Part shown: positions 42,421-54,610 of the stretch, piece after piece
How positions within the stretch are numbered: position 1 is the first letter of the stretch
How the letters are laid out: each line of letters begins with the position of its first letter
DNA from: Perkinsus chesapeaki
Taxonomy: Eukaryota; Perkinsozoa; Perkinsida; Perkinsidae
Length of the DNA stretch: 64,000 nt
Direction of reading: 5' to 3'
NCBI GenBank assembly: GCA_013115145.1
Contig: JAAPAO010000120.1
Coordinates: 1 to 64,000, forward strand
Notes under the pieces: generated by a model
The model's input: only the letters and a program-made list of their open reading frames with translations
Told to the model about the DNA's origin: nothing
The model's database searches: none
Position numbers and translations under genes: made by a program

Positions 42421-43106
42421 TTACTCTTCCTGGTTGATGGAGAAGTAACGAAGCTCGTAGGTGTTCTTGTTGCTGGCGACAACCCTCAAGAAATCACGGA
42501 GGAGCTGCTTCTTCAAGTACTTCTTGGTCAAGTACTACACAAAACAAAAAATCATGCAATTAATTAAGACGCGCAATCCACACGCATTATATTCCTCTTA
42601 ACGATATACCTACTAGGAAGACGCACACGACAAGCGCGGCGTTTTCCAGGGAAGATAGCCCTGGGCTCACCTTAAGATAACGCTTGGAGAAGGGGGCAGC
42701 GGCGGTCACAACAATCTTGGCCTTGCCAGTCTTGGTGACAGTGACGCTCTCACCGAGGTTACCGGTCTTGCCATCAACCTTAATGCGGTTGCGGAAGAAC
42801 TCAGCCTGAAACAGGAGTAGATACAACCAAGAACTGGGGATAGATAACTATCAATGTCCTCAACGATGCATTCAGAAAAGAATTAGTCAGCTGTGGTATA
42901 ATCATCATGATCATACGGGGAAAGAATAGGTCTCATCATTATAGCATCGGCAATGTCAGGTCAAATTACGAGCAACCCGCCCCACTTACCAAAGACTCGG
43001 CGTCGATGACGTTGTCGTTGACAGGCTTCTCGCAGTCAACAACGAACTTCAAGGTCTGCTTCTCGACCTTCTTGTTGGCCTTCTTAGCGATTCCCTTAAC
43101 AACCAT
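42421..43106 (-). CDS. ribosomal protein eL22
   Basis: This is the large-subunit ribosomal protein L22e. The start is the ATG at 43106 ([20 protein letters not shown]), continuing [19 protein letters not shown] to an intron donor at about 42990. The second exon encodes [20 protein letters not shown], then [20 protein letters not shown] and KRYLKV. The third encodes [20 protein letters not shown] followed by [16 protein letters not shown], with TAA at 42421-42423. The total of about 115 residues equals the family length, and all diagnostic blocks ([18 protein letters not shown]-type, RVVAS, YELRYF) are present. It diverges from the RRM/WW gene with about 150 bp between starts. Confidence 0.95.
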
Positions 43107-43256
43107 AGTTATTGATTCGTGGTTTGGAGTTGTCCATCCTCATAGCATATCGCTAACGTCTTATCGATTAAGCAATCGATGAAGATTTTCATGCAGTTGC
43201 AGGAAAACTGCACGCGCATTCTCCTCGTGTTGGCCAGAGACACTTGCACAGCTGCC
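43107..43256. promoter_or_regulatory. shared upstream region of eL22 and RRM/WW genes
   Basis: This 150 bp gap between divergent start codons contains two ATCGAT palindromes separated by 6 bp (43163-43180, within TTATCGATTAAGCAATCGAT). They form a small inverted repeat and are a candidate binding site. If the RRM/WW protein instead starts at the in-frame ATG at 43191, the gap is only 84 bp. Confidence 0.45.
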
Positions 43257-45557
43257 ATGACGGACACCATTCGCATACCGGTTCGACTTTTCGTTGGCAA
43301 ACTCCCGGCCGCTTGGAAGGAGCAAAATGTCCGCGATCTTTTTGAAGCGTAAGACACTCTGAAAAGTGAACGCTTGAGCGGGTGAATCACTTGTTTAGAT
43401 ATGGTGAGGTCCAAGAAGTAGGCCTAATTAGGTCCAAAGAATCCAGCAAGCAGCAGACAGGTAGCACATTGCTACATAAAATGGCAATATCGCTCTAGCA
43501 GTGTCTCAAGTGCTTACCACACCTCTTTTCAAAGTGTTATTAATGCACTTATTATTATTATGAACCCCGTTTAGCTCGCAAAGTGTCATTGTCGTGTACC
43601 CATCATCGCAGCTTTAAAGTGTTATTTATTAACTCGTTTGTCTTCCTTCTTTGCAGCAGCACCCAATGTGATTGTTTGTTGTTGTTCCTCCAGGCTGTGC
43701 ATTTGTTAAGTTCGGTGCTGTCCATGAAGCCGCTACTGCTATCAAATCTCTTAATGGAACTTATAAAGCCGACGATGTACTACTAACAATCGACTCACTC
43801 TCTTACGACTGCTGACGGTCGTCATCATCATGATCATCACGGTATTGGTGAGCTTTCTGGTATCATTTTTATGTAAGCTCGTTATGTCTTTTCTCACAGT
43901 GTAACCGTGTATCTCGCATTCCCGCTGTTGTCAGCAGCTGATTGCCAATCTTGTTCCTTCAGGCGTGTGGTTTTATCCAAGTGCAGTTCGCTAATGGCGA
44001 ACCCGAGAGGCTTGGTCTTCCGGATGATACCGAAGGTTACTCTCAAAAGCTCTTTGTTGGCAATGTAAGCCTACAGGCTTCCGACCCAGTCAGTGCAATT
44101 TCTCAGGTCCCACCGTCCGTCAGCGATGATGAACTGAAGAAAATTTTTGAGGAGTGAGTGACGACAACTTTGATTGGTCTTTTCATCCTGATTTGCGCTA
44201 AGGCATGGCACCGTCAGCGAGGCCTACAGTCTGGAGTCGAAGCGCTCGGGAGGCAACAAGGCCGCCTTCGTGAGATTCTCTAAGAAGTCGGACGCATTGA
44301 AGGCCATCGAAGCTATGAACGACAAGTACACTTTTCCTGGGGAGCAACATCCCATTGCAGTGAAGTGTGCGGACACCAAAGAGCAAAGGTGAGGGAAGCC
44401 TCTGGAGCCCATGAGAGGCCAGGAGTGGTACTTGCTCAGATTGGCACACAAGCAAGAGGCCGAACAACATCGTTACCCAGGCGGCGGTGGGGATAGATCG
44501 TTCAACACCCCTGATCAGGGCAGCGGATATGACCGTATGGGTCGCATGGGAGGACCTAGAGATGGCTTTCAGACCCGAGGAGGAGGATACCAACCACCTG
44601 TAGGTTTGCGATTGACAAAGGTGCCTTCATTGGCCGCCATTTCAGCCGCCACCAATGGCAGCAGCTCAGCCAAGGCGTGCTGGGCCATGGACCGAGTACC
44701 TTAACCATCCAGATGGTCGCTACTACTACCATAACTCTCAGACGGGTCAAACACAATGGGAAGTGCCCTATGAGGTAACGAAATCTAGTGGTGATCAATC
44801 GTCATAGACTGACGCCTGTTTAGTTCCAGAACATGGGTCCCCCTCCCCCGCCCAACCCACAGCCTCAAGCTGCTGCTCCGGGGTAGCAAAGCGCCGCGTA
44901 AGCTCTTCATTTACTTCAACTTAGGTTCCAGCAAACTCCTCAAAGTAACTTTGGTCCTGGTGGCGGCTATGGGCAGATGAACATGCCGTCCGGCGGTGGC
45001 AGCCACCAGTCTGGTAGATCACAGCACCCTCGCAACGGTCCTCCTGGAGGTATATCTCTATAGGGCATCGTGTGCCGATTTTATTCCATCTTTTCAGCCA
45101 ATATCTTCGTATACAATCTTCCCAACGACTGGAAGGATGGCGACCTCGCACGGGAGTTTGCATCCTGTGGGACGATCACAACCACCAAGTAGGGCAGCCA
45201 TCCTGCTCCTCTTTCTGTCATTTTTTATTGCTAGAGTTATCGTGGATAATTCTAACGGCCAATCTAAGGGTTACGGTTTCGTATCGTACAACGAGGTCCC
45301 CAGCGCAGTGACCGCTGTTCGGACAATGGATGGTTTCACCACTCACACTGGCAAACGGCTGAGAGTCCAGGTAATGGAGGATCAGGCAGTGCGTGGTAAA
45401 CGTTATGTTGGCTTTAGATCAAGAAGGGTGAGGAAGAAGCAGCTGCACAGGTGATGGGCGTGCCAGTGAGTCAGATTGGCGGGCATTGTAAGAACCTGTT
45501 CCTTTTGGTAGCCTGGTACTCCTTCTTTCAGCGAACCGTGGATCAAATCCATATTAA
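43257..45557 (+). CDS. RNA-binding protein with three RRMs and a WW domain (CELF/FCA-like)
   Basis: The preferred start is the ATG at 43257 (MTDTIRIPVRLFVGKLPA); an in-frame ATG lies at 43191. RRM1 has RNP2 LFVGKLP and, after a long intron, RNP1 CAFVKFGA. RRM2 has KLFVGNV (about 44049), then PPSVSDDELKKIFEE and RNP1 KAAFVRFS. A Gly/Arg-rich linker follows (about 44480-44600). The WW domain (44692-44775) reads WTEYLNHPDGRYYYHNSQ then QTQWEVPYE, with both tryptophans and the aromatic block. RRM3 has NIFVYNLPNDWKDGDLA (about 45104) and RNP1 SKGYGFVSYNE. Splicing near 45485-45531 gives a short C-terminus ending SNPY, reminiscent of the RPY end of CELF proteins. CELF/Bruno proteins regulate splicing and translation; plant FCA pairs RRMs with WW. 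A WW domain between RRM2 and RRM3 is an uncommon combination of the two. Confidence 0.85.
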
Positions 45558-45698
45558 TGGCCGAGTATTTTACGCCGCTTTTAGTTGATCAAGTTACGTA
45601 ACCATTGCTTGTAGAATATATACCAACGATTTGAGTTCGTCATCATTTTGAGGGATGTTTGTCGAGCCACGGACTTCCCCGAAGCTTGTAGTTATAAA

Positions 45699-48049
45699 AT
45701 GTCGCGCACCTACGGCGGTGCCCCTATTGACCCTCAAGAAGAGGCAGTTCTGGTGACAGGAGCCGGAACGGTCCGCACCAACGGTCGGTATTATAAGACA
45801 GACCGAGCGAGTGTGGAAGGAGTAGCGATGTACAGAAAGGTAATAGAGGAGGGAGGTTCAAGTTGTGAAGTTATGTCCGATAGCCCGGTAGTAGTCTTGG
45901 TCTGATATATTGGGAAGATGGGAAATGGTATATAGCGGACTGTGGTGATGAGTTTAGTCCAGCTGGAGAGGATCACCTGGATTTTTACTCTGCGGATGCT
46001 GGAGTACTCAAAGAGAAGGTCCCAACGAACGGGTAAATACAAGGCCTCCACTGGCTTGAGCTTCTATAGAGAAAGTGCCGTATGCATAGGTGGGCCGTTG
46101 AAGAGGACGGAATGGCCCCTCCACCAAAGGTAGACTTTGGTGATGATTGCGCTGCTAAGGGAGCAGCTTCGATGCTCATGGGTAACAAAACTTCTCTTGA
46201 TTCGAGCTCTTTACGAAGATGTATAGGTAAAGTGAAGGTGGATATGAGGCGAGCAGGCAATAAAGGCTCTGATGAGCTGGTCGCCGACTGTCGCTCGGCC
46301 ATAGCCCTCAATCCGACCTTCGACTCTTACTTCACTTTAGCAACAGTAGGGCAGCTCTGCTGTGGAAATTCTGCAGAGTGCGGATAGATACTCGAGGGGC
46401 TGGAGAGGAAGGATGAGGCGTATGAAGCACTGGCCGAGCTCGGAGGGGCTGATTGGATTAAATACGGTGCACCGGAGAACTACTATGTTATGGAACAGCG
46501 GAAACAGGTAATGCTGGACCAATGCATTCAAGTGTACTCGTTCCGCGTAGGCTAGTGAGCTGCTGGCCAGGGTGCACGATCCGGCGAAGGAAGACGTTGC
46601 TCATCTTTGCAGGATCTTGCTTGATACAAGAATACACCGGTGGGTGGTCCGCAATCTGTAGGCATTCGTTGACGGAAAGTTTAGTTTCACCGATTACATT
46701 GTTCGAGTATCGAAAACTCTGCGAGAAATGCTAGACCAAGAAGGAGGGCACGGCTACTATACGAGTGATGGCAGTACGAACGAGGATGACCATGAGGAAG
46801 AGGCACGAGCTAGAGAGTTCGCGAAAAGGTATATTGGTTTAATGCGGGTGTTGGGCATATTGTAGAATATGTCAGGCAGAGGGAGTTCAGGGACTGTGAT
46901 GGCTTGACAGTGGCCCACAATATGCGCATGCTTTACAGGAATATTGAGAAGTTCACGTTTGATGTAGTGATCGTTGGGGGGGGCGAGTCGCTTTGTAATC
47001 GGAGCTTAGACGCGCGATTTGGCCTTGACTCGTACCAAGCTCTTTTCGGCTGCTGATGCCTTCCGAGCATTTGCCACTCCAGAGGTTCAGAGAATCGACA
47101 ACAGAGGCGTTGACGCCACGTTTAAAAAGTAACCTTCGGTGATCGAACCGGGCAAGAGTTTCGGTTAGGTTTTGGCAGACAGACGTCAAGAACGACGAAA
47201 ATCCTTACGAGAGTACCGAGTCCAAGTTGAAGGACACCGACCCGGAAAAAGAAGACAAATGCCCGGTCATTAAAAACATAAACGAAAGTTAGTTCAGAAT
47301 CACAGCTTCTCGTTTAGAGTTCATTCTTCCAGGTGACGATATGGACTCTGAGAGAGAGCGACAGGAGACATACAGAAAGCGTTTGTGGGACAGCGGGAAA
47401 CCGTGGGAGGCAATGCTTTTATTATTATCTTCGCGTGATAATATCGGTCAACTCTCGCAGGTTGGGGAAATCTCCTTGGGCACTCTCCACGCCCATGACT
47501 GTAATGCCCAGCTGAAGCTTATCTCGGTGCATGGTGTTGTCTTCGATGTCTCAGAGAATCTCGATAAGTACTATTTCCATACTTACTATTTAGCATCTTG
47601 AAGTGGTCTGTAGATACGCTCCGGATGGGGAATACTTTTTCTTCGCTGGGCGTGATATCACCTGGCCGCTGGCGACCAGTGCTCTCAATGGGGAGTACGC
47701 GGACCAATTTTATAATTTATCTCCGGAAATGCGGAAAAAGGTGCGCTGTTATGATCCGGCAATGATGATGCAATCGCAATACCGGCGTCAGGTGTATGGA
47801 TGGATGGAATACTACGAGAAAAAATATAAAGTTGTGGGCTACTTGGATAAGTACCACAGCGAGGAGGCATTCCCCGAGCCACCTCCTGAAGATGAACAAC
47901 CAGAAATGGAATGTAATGAGGGCGGGGGAAATCATTTACTCTTCAACGTCCATCTATACTACTCTTATGCAGAACACTTTGACGTCAACTTGTGCAGGTA
48001 CGATCATGTGAAAACATTTTTTAACCTTCAAGACTTCTCCAATCTCTAA
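45699..48049 (+). CDS. multidomain protein with C-terminal cytochrome b5/MAPR-like domain
   Basis: The start is the ATG at 45699 (MSRTYGGAPIDPQEEAVLVT). The N-terminal module joins VTGAGTVRTNGRYYKTDRAS to IYWEDGKWYIADCGDEFSPA across an intron, resembling small alveolate domains of the GAG..NG.Y type with a W-containing beta core. A TPR-like segment follows (ELVADCRSAIALNPTFDSYF, about 46270-46335), then helical regions to about 47110 and an acidic stretch at 47190-47285. The C-terminal part is cytochrome b5/membrane-associated progesterone-receptor-like: EISLGTLHAHDCNAQLKLIS, VHGVVFDVSENLDKY, GEYFFFAGRDITWPLA and YEKKYKVVGYLDKYH (47465-47850). MAPR domains bind haem or sterol. A clean N-terminal membrane anchor is not seen. 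The b5 part could be a separate gene starting near 47341; introns in the same phase favour one gene, but this is not settled. Confidence 0.6.
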
Positions 48050-48189
48050 TCGCGTGTGTACGTTTTTGTTATTGAATTCGATGTGAACATTACAGTGTTG
48101 CGTTTATATTAACCCAACTAAGCAGCATGTAGGAAACAAAAGAATTAAGACGTACATCATACTATCTAATAGGCTACTACAGTAACCAT

Positions 48190-51100
48190 CTACCATTTAT
48201 CAGATTGCCTACGATAATACGCCATATCGTGCCCGGCTGGTCTATCGTACACCATGTGCCCAGTTGGCGCCTCACCAGTTGTCCGCCGCTGCGAGCTCTT
48301 CGCTCGAGGCTTCGATGGTCGTACCGGTTTGGTAGGCAAAGGCCGAGGAGCACACCTATGAGAACCTTTAGTGAAGTCACAGAAGCGTTGGTATTCTTAC
48401 CGATCGTCAACGATACTCGGTTCTCGGGCAGCCTCTGGTCGTGGTCGAAGCAAGACAGGTCGGTCGACTGGGCTCTCCTTCCGAGGCTCTTGGGGTGGAG
48501 GGGTCCGAACAAGCTGAAAGCAATATGGGAAGGGGCATAATATCTTCGAAGTCCTCACTGGTTTCAGCCTATTCTGAGATCGATCACGGCTTCTAGAATG
48601 CTGCCTCCAATCCCACACAGGGCCTGGCTGGCTTCGACTGCTGAGTGGTGTCGTGTCGTCCTTCATCGTGTAGCGTGTCCTCTGCTTCGCATGAACTGGA
48701 AGGTTCGGCATTCTCTCCCTTATGGGAGCTGCTGCTGCTACTGCTGCTGGTGGTGGTTGCCGTTCACAAGCTAAGGATGGTCGCCGAGCGTCCCGAATGA
48801 CCGACAAGGGTTCAGGCTAGAAATGAGATGGCATGATACAAAGAGTTAACCCCTACCTCCGCCTTCTCCTCCCAAAAGTCTTTCGGCACCTCCGACTTTG
48901 TCCACTCAGCCGCGTAAGATGACCGCCACGACGGCGATGCATCTGCAGCTTCTTCCTTAGTCTCTCTCTCCCAAGCATCCGCCCACTTCTCACCAACCCC
49001 AACGGCCGCCGGCTTCGACTCTTCCCAATCAGAGCGCTCCCATTCATCCCAACGCTCCCAAGTAGTGCCTTTCCATTCCTCATCCTTCTTCTCCACTCTT
49101 TCCCAGTCCTCCTCCTCCTCTTGCTTTTCCCACTTTCGGTCTACGTTCTCCCAACCCTGGTCCACCTTGTCCCAACTTCGGTCCTTCTTTGACCAATTGT
49201 GGTTGTTTTGGTCCCACTCCTGGTCCTTTTCCCATTCGTCAGACCAACTCGATTTCCCCTTCTGAGCGGCCGTAGTGCTCCTGTCATTGGCTTTACTGCA
49301 ATAGACCTCCCAACTCTCCGCCTTCCTTTCGACAGCTTTCTTCCTGGAATCACATATCTGGACGGCTGCTGACGGACTAGCGTGGCTCGGGGTTAAAGGC
49401 TTATTTGAAGATTCATGGTGCTTGGTCATCGGTGGCCTTGAATCATACGCAGAGGGACCGCGACGAACCTGCTGGAGAACAGTGAGATACTCAGAGCCCT
49501 GCGGCCCCTGCCACCAACCTTAGCTGGGGGAGGCTGCTGCCCTCCTTGGTCCTCTTCCTCCTGACTTGGATCCGTAGACTTGCGTTTTTTCTCCCATGTG
49601 CCACTATCTGGTGTGCCCCAAGAATCCTCCTCTTTATTAATTCCCTCTTCCTCTGTCTCATCGTCTCCTTTTGCCTTCTCGCCCACAATCACCTTTGCCT
49701 CCCCCGGTTTGTGTGTGATAACAGTAATAACTTCTTGTTTGCCGTTCCGGTTTCTGCCGCCTCTCCTTCCCCGATGGCCAGACTGCCTGCGGTGCTCTTG
49801 AGCTTGCTCGCCATTGGCTCCCCCATGCGTTGGTCGAGGCTGCTCATCTGCCATCTCGGTGACTGCAGCGTTGTTCTGCTGGGTGTTTCGCTGTTGCTCT
49901 GCAACCTCTTCGTGATTAGGGAAGGCCGGTTGTATCCACCTAAGGATCATTCCCATCATCAACTCCGATACAGTAGTACTTCCTTCCCTGCGAGATCTGA
50001 GTGCCCCCACCCTGCCCCTTTCCAGGCACCCCGACACTTGCTTTAGCTTGGGCTGGCACCGACTGCTGCCCTGTGCCACTAGCAGCTAAAGCCAGCTGTC
50101 TTGCTGCTTGCCGAGCGGCTTCAGCCTGGCACGGTGGCACCATGAGCCCGTTCTATCACCGATCCCCCTCAGTTTCCAACCTCTTTGTCCAATTCCATCT
50201 GCTCCTGAGCCTTCGCCTTTGCCTGAGCATCTGCCACCTCCTGTTTGGTCTTCAGCCACGACGAGGTAAATGCTACCTGCACGAGGCCCAATCGATCACC
50301 TCTCCAGGTTAGTGCCCCCACTACTTTCACAACAACATCTTTCTCGCTGTCCACCACCATACTCCTGATCACCAGCTTGCCCGAACTGTCAATCCATCCA
50401 GCTTCGATCAGCTTGGCAGGATCGGACTGGAGATCCAGAAGGCCGGACCACCCCCTGAGGACAGCACTCTCACTTCCACAGTGTCGCCGTTGCTGTCTCC
50501 TACAGTGTGGGCTGCTGCTTGCTGAACACTCCTGGACCATACCGAATAATGGAAGTGCTCGGTGACCTAATTGAAACATATCAGCCATCCCAGGGAGGAG
50601 CATTGCTGCAGCCCACTTGTAATTGGGTATCCAGACCATAACTTGCTTCTTCAATTCTGCCGACATCCACGGGTAGGTTGTACCTGACATGGCTCACACT
50701 GGCCTCATCAAGGCAAAGACGACCTACCAGCGAAAGGGCTCTGCGGCTTAGGTTCATGCTCGACGATGACATTGACCGCAAGCCAGCTGTCCGTGGGCTT
50801 CCTCTGGGCCGCTGGAAGATCCTTAAGTTGATATCTGAAACCCGAGCTCCACCCGCACCAGTGGGCCACCACCGTGCCTACCCCCTCGGATAGATCTGCA
50901 TGCGATGCCTGTAGGTGTGGTCGGGTGACGTTTGCCACCGACTTGTGAGAATCGTGGAGCGCATCGGGAACCGTGCGCGTTTGTCCGTCCACATTTCCAG
51001 TATCTGACACCTCTAGCCATCCCCTGCAGCATTTCTCTAAAACCCTACAAACTCAGCTTCCCCGGGCCTTAGTGGTGGCAACACTGACGTCATCAGTTCC

Positions 51101-52569
51101 GAGTATTTAGCACCCGAAGCCGGAGAAGACTGGCTCAGCCCTCGAGTGTCGCTGATGGTGATGCTGCCTGCCGACTGCATAACGGAAGCGCTCCCTGGAC
51201 CAGCTGGCCTATGTTGGCCTGCTGCCGTCGGCCCAGCTGGCAGTTGCGATGGTGGTGGTGGTGGTGCAGTACTCGCCACTGCTGATACTGCCTTAGGTCT
51301 AGCCTGGCCCTGGATACCATAGCCAGTAGCCATGGCAAGCGGAGGGGACATTTGCCCTTGGGGCCCTGCCGCATCACCAATGCATCTTCCCATACCTGCC
51401 GTTTACTACCTGTATACTGCTGCTGCTGGGTTGATGGCGGTGAGGCGGCTGCTGCTGTTGCCTTGGGCTGAGGAGGGCTCGAGCATCTGCCAGGTATCCA
51501 CAGCTCCAATAGCCAGCAGATATCCCCTCCCCTTACTGAGTTGCTGGCGATGCTGCCGTTGGCGAGCTTTGCTGTTGCGCTGCCTTCCCCTTGCCACCCT
51601 TTCCTCCTTTTCTTTGCCGTTGATCATATCGACTCCCCGAGCGGGCGACACCCAGGCTCGGCCGTCCAGTGGCCTGGTTGGGAGCTCCCTGGTTGACCGG
51701 CGGGCTAACGACCTTCAGAGGGGTAGGAAGCAGCGCACTTCCCACCGCCGCCGCCGTTGCTGGTAGTGCTGGTGGTGGCTGCTGGTCACTTCCAGTCGAA
51801 TAACGTGGCGCGTGACTAGGGCCCGCAGCAGCCGGCGACTGCTGCTGCTGCAGCTGGTTCTGGTGATTCTGACTAATCGGTCGGGCCGGGCTCTGTTGAA
51901 CCCATCGTTGCGGTTGGCTGGCTCCGCCTTTCCCAGGTGGTGTGGCCGCCACTGTGTGCCCCCCAAACTGGTTTGCATACTGCTGCTGTTGCTGATAGAG
52001 GCCAGCTGCGTCCTGCTGTCCTCCTCCCCCTGCATAAGGCATATTTTGCTGCTGTACCCCATGTGGACGGGCAAAGGCAGCGGCCGCCGATTGATAGTAC
52101 TGATTGTACTGCGGGTAATAAGGGGCCGCCGCCGCCGCAGCCGCACCAGCGTAAGCCGGCTGCCCAGCTTGACCCGCCGATGATGATGATGCTTGCTGCC
52201 CAGCCGAGGCAACAAAACCAGGGTACCCCTGGGCTTGGGCATAGTACTGACATCGACTGGAACTAACTATTTGCTATCCAACGCTACTACTACCTGTCTC
52301 CCAGCAGAAGCAGCTCCGCCCCACGGCGAGAAGTCACCATTATTAGAAGCACTGTTGCCGGGTGTTGCGGCCGCCGCCGCCGTAACTGCCGTCATCTGCT
52401 GCTGCTGATGATACTGCTGGCTGTTGGCCACCGACATGGGTCCTATATGGTTGGCATACTGCCCGGGGGCGGTGGTAGGAGGGGCCGAGGCCACCAGACC
52501 TGGCATGAACGCACGTTGTGGTGGTGGGGGTGGGGGCTGTCCTCCTCCTGCTCCTCCGTAATAAGACAT
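48190..52569 (-). CDS. large prion-like, RGG- and tryptophan-repeat protein
   Basis: The start is the ATG at 52569 (MSYYGGAGGGQPPPPPPQRA). The N-terminal 350-400 residues are Gln/Tyr/Ala/Gly-rich, with YYAQAQGYPGFVASAG and PYYPQYNQYYQSAAAAF, typical of prion-like domains. A middle part (about 50170-51030) looks folded, with VVAHWCGWSSGFRYQL, YPWMSAELKKQVMVWIPNYK and AGWIDSSGKLVIRSMVVDSE. Next come an Arg/Gly stretch (RGRRGGRNRNGK, about 49735) and acidic segments. A roughly 110-residue charged region (48860-49260) has a Trp about every 5-8 residues (WSDEWEKDQEWDQNNHNW and onward). The basic C-terminus (RPLPTKPVRPSKPRAKSS) ends at the stop at 48190-48192. Many short introns interrupt it. Composition suggests an RNA-granule or spliceosome-associated protein. 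No named family is recognised, and splitting into two genes is possible. Confidence 0.6.
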
Positions 52570-53850
52570 AGGACAGGCAACAGCGACCTAGCAGACAGAA
52601 ACTTTTCTACCTACACCTGAGTCACCAACTACCTATCAGTTTACATTCAACGCAAGACTTCACTGTTGACATTGATAAGTGAAAGAGCATCATATTCTTG
52701 AGCTAGCGATCAATCAGCGACGAGACAGAAGCATTGAGCTCGGGTAGGGTGGTGGCTCATACGTGGAATGATTATATCTTCGGACATGCTAATCAATCTC
52801 GAGGAGGCCAACAACTGCACTTTGCAATTTCATATCGAAGGACTACTATAAGGGGTAGAAAAATTTGCCGCAAAATAGGTTAGCAGCCCCCAATTCCATA
52901 ACCACGGACGGAGCTGCCCGAGTGCCGCTGCTGCCGCTTGGCGAGTGTAATGGCAATCGAGCTGCAGCAGCAGCTGCAGCCAGCGGCCGGGGCGAGTCTC
53001 GGCAAAAAGGGTACAAACCCTAAGAAGCGTTGCATGGATGAGCATAATCATTAGTTGCTTGACAAGTGAAAAAGTATTGCAAGTAATAGGTACTGTAAGG
53101 TGGCGTTGTCGTTATTGCCATTGGTAATAGACTATGTTAAAAAACATAAAAAATAATAGTAATGGTATACTTGGTAATTGCTGTCCACATAGAATGGTAC
53201 TACTCATGACGGTGATGGAAATGCAACACCAGCAGCAGCACATATAATCATTAATACCACCAGCAGCAGCATCAGCAGCACTACGTCACCAGAACCACGA
53301 CGAGAATGGGGAAAAGAGTACCACTTACTACCAAAGTTAGCGAATCTTAGCGCAGTGAGGCGTGTCACTAGTTTCATCGCCGACGTCCCGGATAAGGGTA
53401 AAAGCCCCAAACACACAAAAGGGAAATAATTGCGGAATGCGAATGTTACATCCTTCTAGACAACGACTTCGCCGCCGGCAATGTGGCGAATGATGATGTC
53501 ATTCTACGTAAAAGAGATCCAGCTGGATCTGTGAACTAGGATTCTACTTTAATAACGAGCTTTTAAGGGAAAAAGATAAACAAAAGTTAATGACCAGAAT
53601 AGGTCCATATCGTGCTGAGCGTCACTTCGACATTGATGACGCCCCACGCGAGGATTTATGTGGGGGCAAAGACAAAGACTGTAGGGCTCTACGACTGCTT
53701 GCTGAAGCCAAGGTGAGGATCGGTCTGAAGAAACTAATAACAATTCACAACCTACTTACGTCATCACCTTGGGAAGGGTTGTTGCACTCCATTCAGAAAC
53801 AGAGCTGGCACAGCAAGCTCCTGTAGGCCAGCGTCAAGCTAAAAATACCA
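52570..53850. other. interval without a supported gene, with CAG/CAC triplet tracts
   Basis: This holds the upstream region of the prion-like gene and the 3' flank of the first Mei2-like gene. A GC-rich block near 52950-53000 has a palindromic CAGCTGCAGCAGCAGCTGCA-type core. Triplet runs of CAG/CAC occur at about 53222-53283. A plus-strand frame of 78 codons at 53590-53826 is unsupported by any motif. Confidence 0.45.
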
Positions 53851-54610
53851 TCATGTAGAACGAACCAGGAACACTTGCAAACATACGTTGTTAAATACAT
53901 TTTGCGCGTTCCAAATTGGGCTGGTTAGAAAACGCTCAATGTTAGCTTTCAACCCCTGTACACGGGCCAAGGCGACCGTGCAAGCCTGAAAAAGGCCGAT
54001 GGCGGCGGCATGTGTACCACTATTCCTTGCACTACAACCTACCATTTTCCTGTATCCTGCCCCGGACAAAATAGCACCATGGAAAGAGTCGAAGAATGAT
54101 TTCACATATAAGGGGCTCGTCATGTTAACGAAGGCATAACCAAAATTGCAAGTGGAACGGAAATCCATCGGCAAGTAGACGAAGTCGAAGGACGCCGGAG
54201 GTAAGCGTCTCTCCAGCTCAGCTATCAGTTCCACACGGGTATATCTATACACTACATCACATTAATGCTAGTATCACCGCTCCTACCGATACGGTATGTT
54301 CTTAATCATCAGGGTGGTCCTATTATCATAGTCTTTATTCGCAAAAGGGACAGCCATTGTGTCAGACGTCCTTAATGAACGCCCTATCCTATTAGATTTC
54401 ATCGTGGGATCTTGTAGGAGATCGTGAGGGCCTTGGATGTTGTTTGGTGCGGAGAAAATCGCCCATCCAAGAGTCACCGCTGATCTGAAGGGAACGGTAG
54501 CAGCGGGAAATAAGCACCATACTCACCTGTAACGTAGGAGGAGGAGGAGGCATCAAGTCAGAGTTAAAGAGGCTCGGAAACCTAACAAAACAAACTGTCC
54601 ACCAAGACAA
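53851..54610 (-). CDS. Mei2-like RNA-binding protein (paralogue 1)
   Basis: The product contains a Mei2-type C-terminal RRM. RTTLMIKNIPYR ends one exon (about 54290). A short intron leads to YTRVELIAELERRLPPASFD, FVYLPMDFRSTCNFGYAFVN and MTSPLYVKSFFDSF. A second intron (gtaggt...ttcag, about 53985-54044) leads to ALARVQGLKANIERFLTSPI. The FDFVYLP(M)DF..CN.GYAFVN block and the ARVQG..A segment define this RRM, which in fission yeast Mei2 binds a non-coding RNA and drives meiosis. Only a short N-terminal part was found, including an MPPPPPTLQ stretch near 54530, so the true start may lie further upstream. The protein is much shorter than paralogue 2, and both are on the same strand about 1.5 kb apart. 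Confidence 0.8.
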
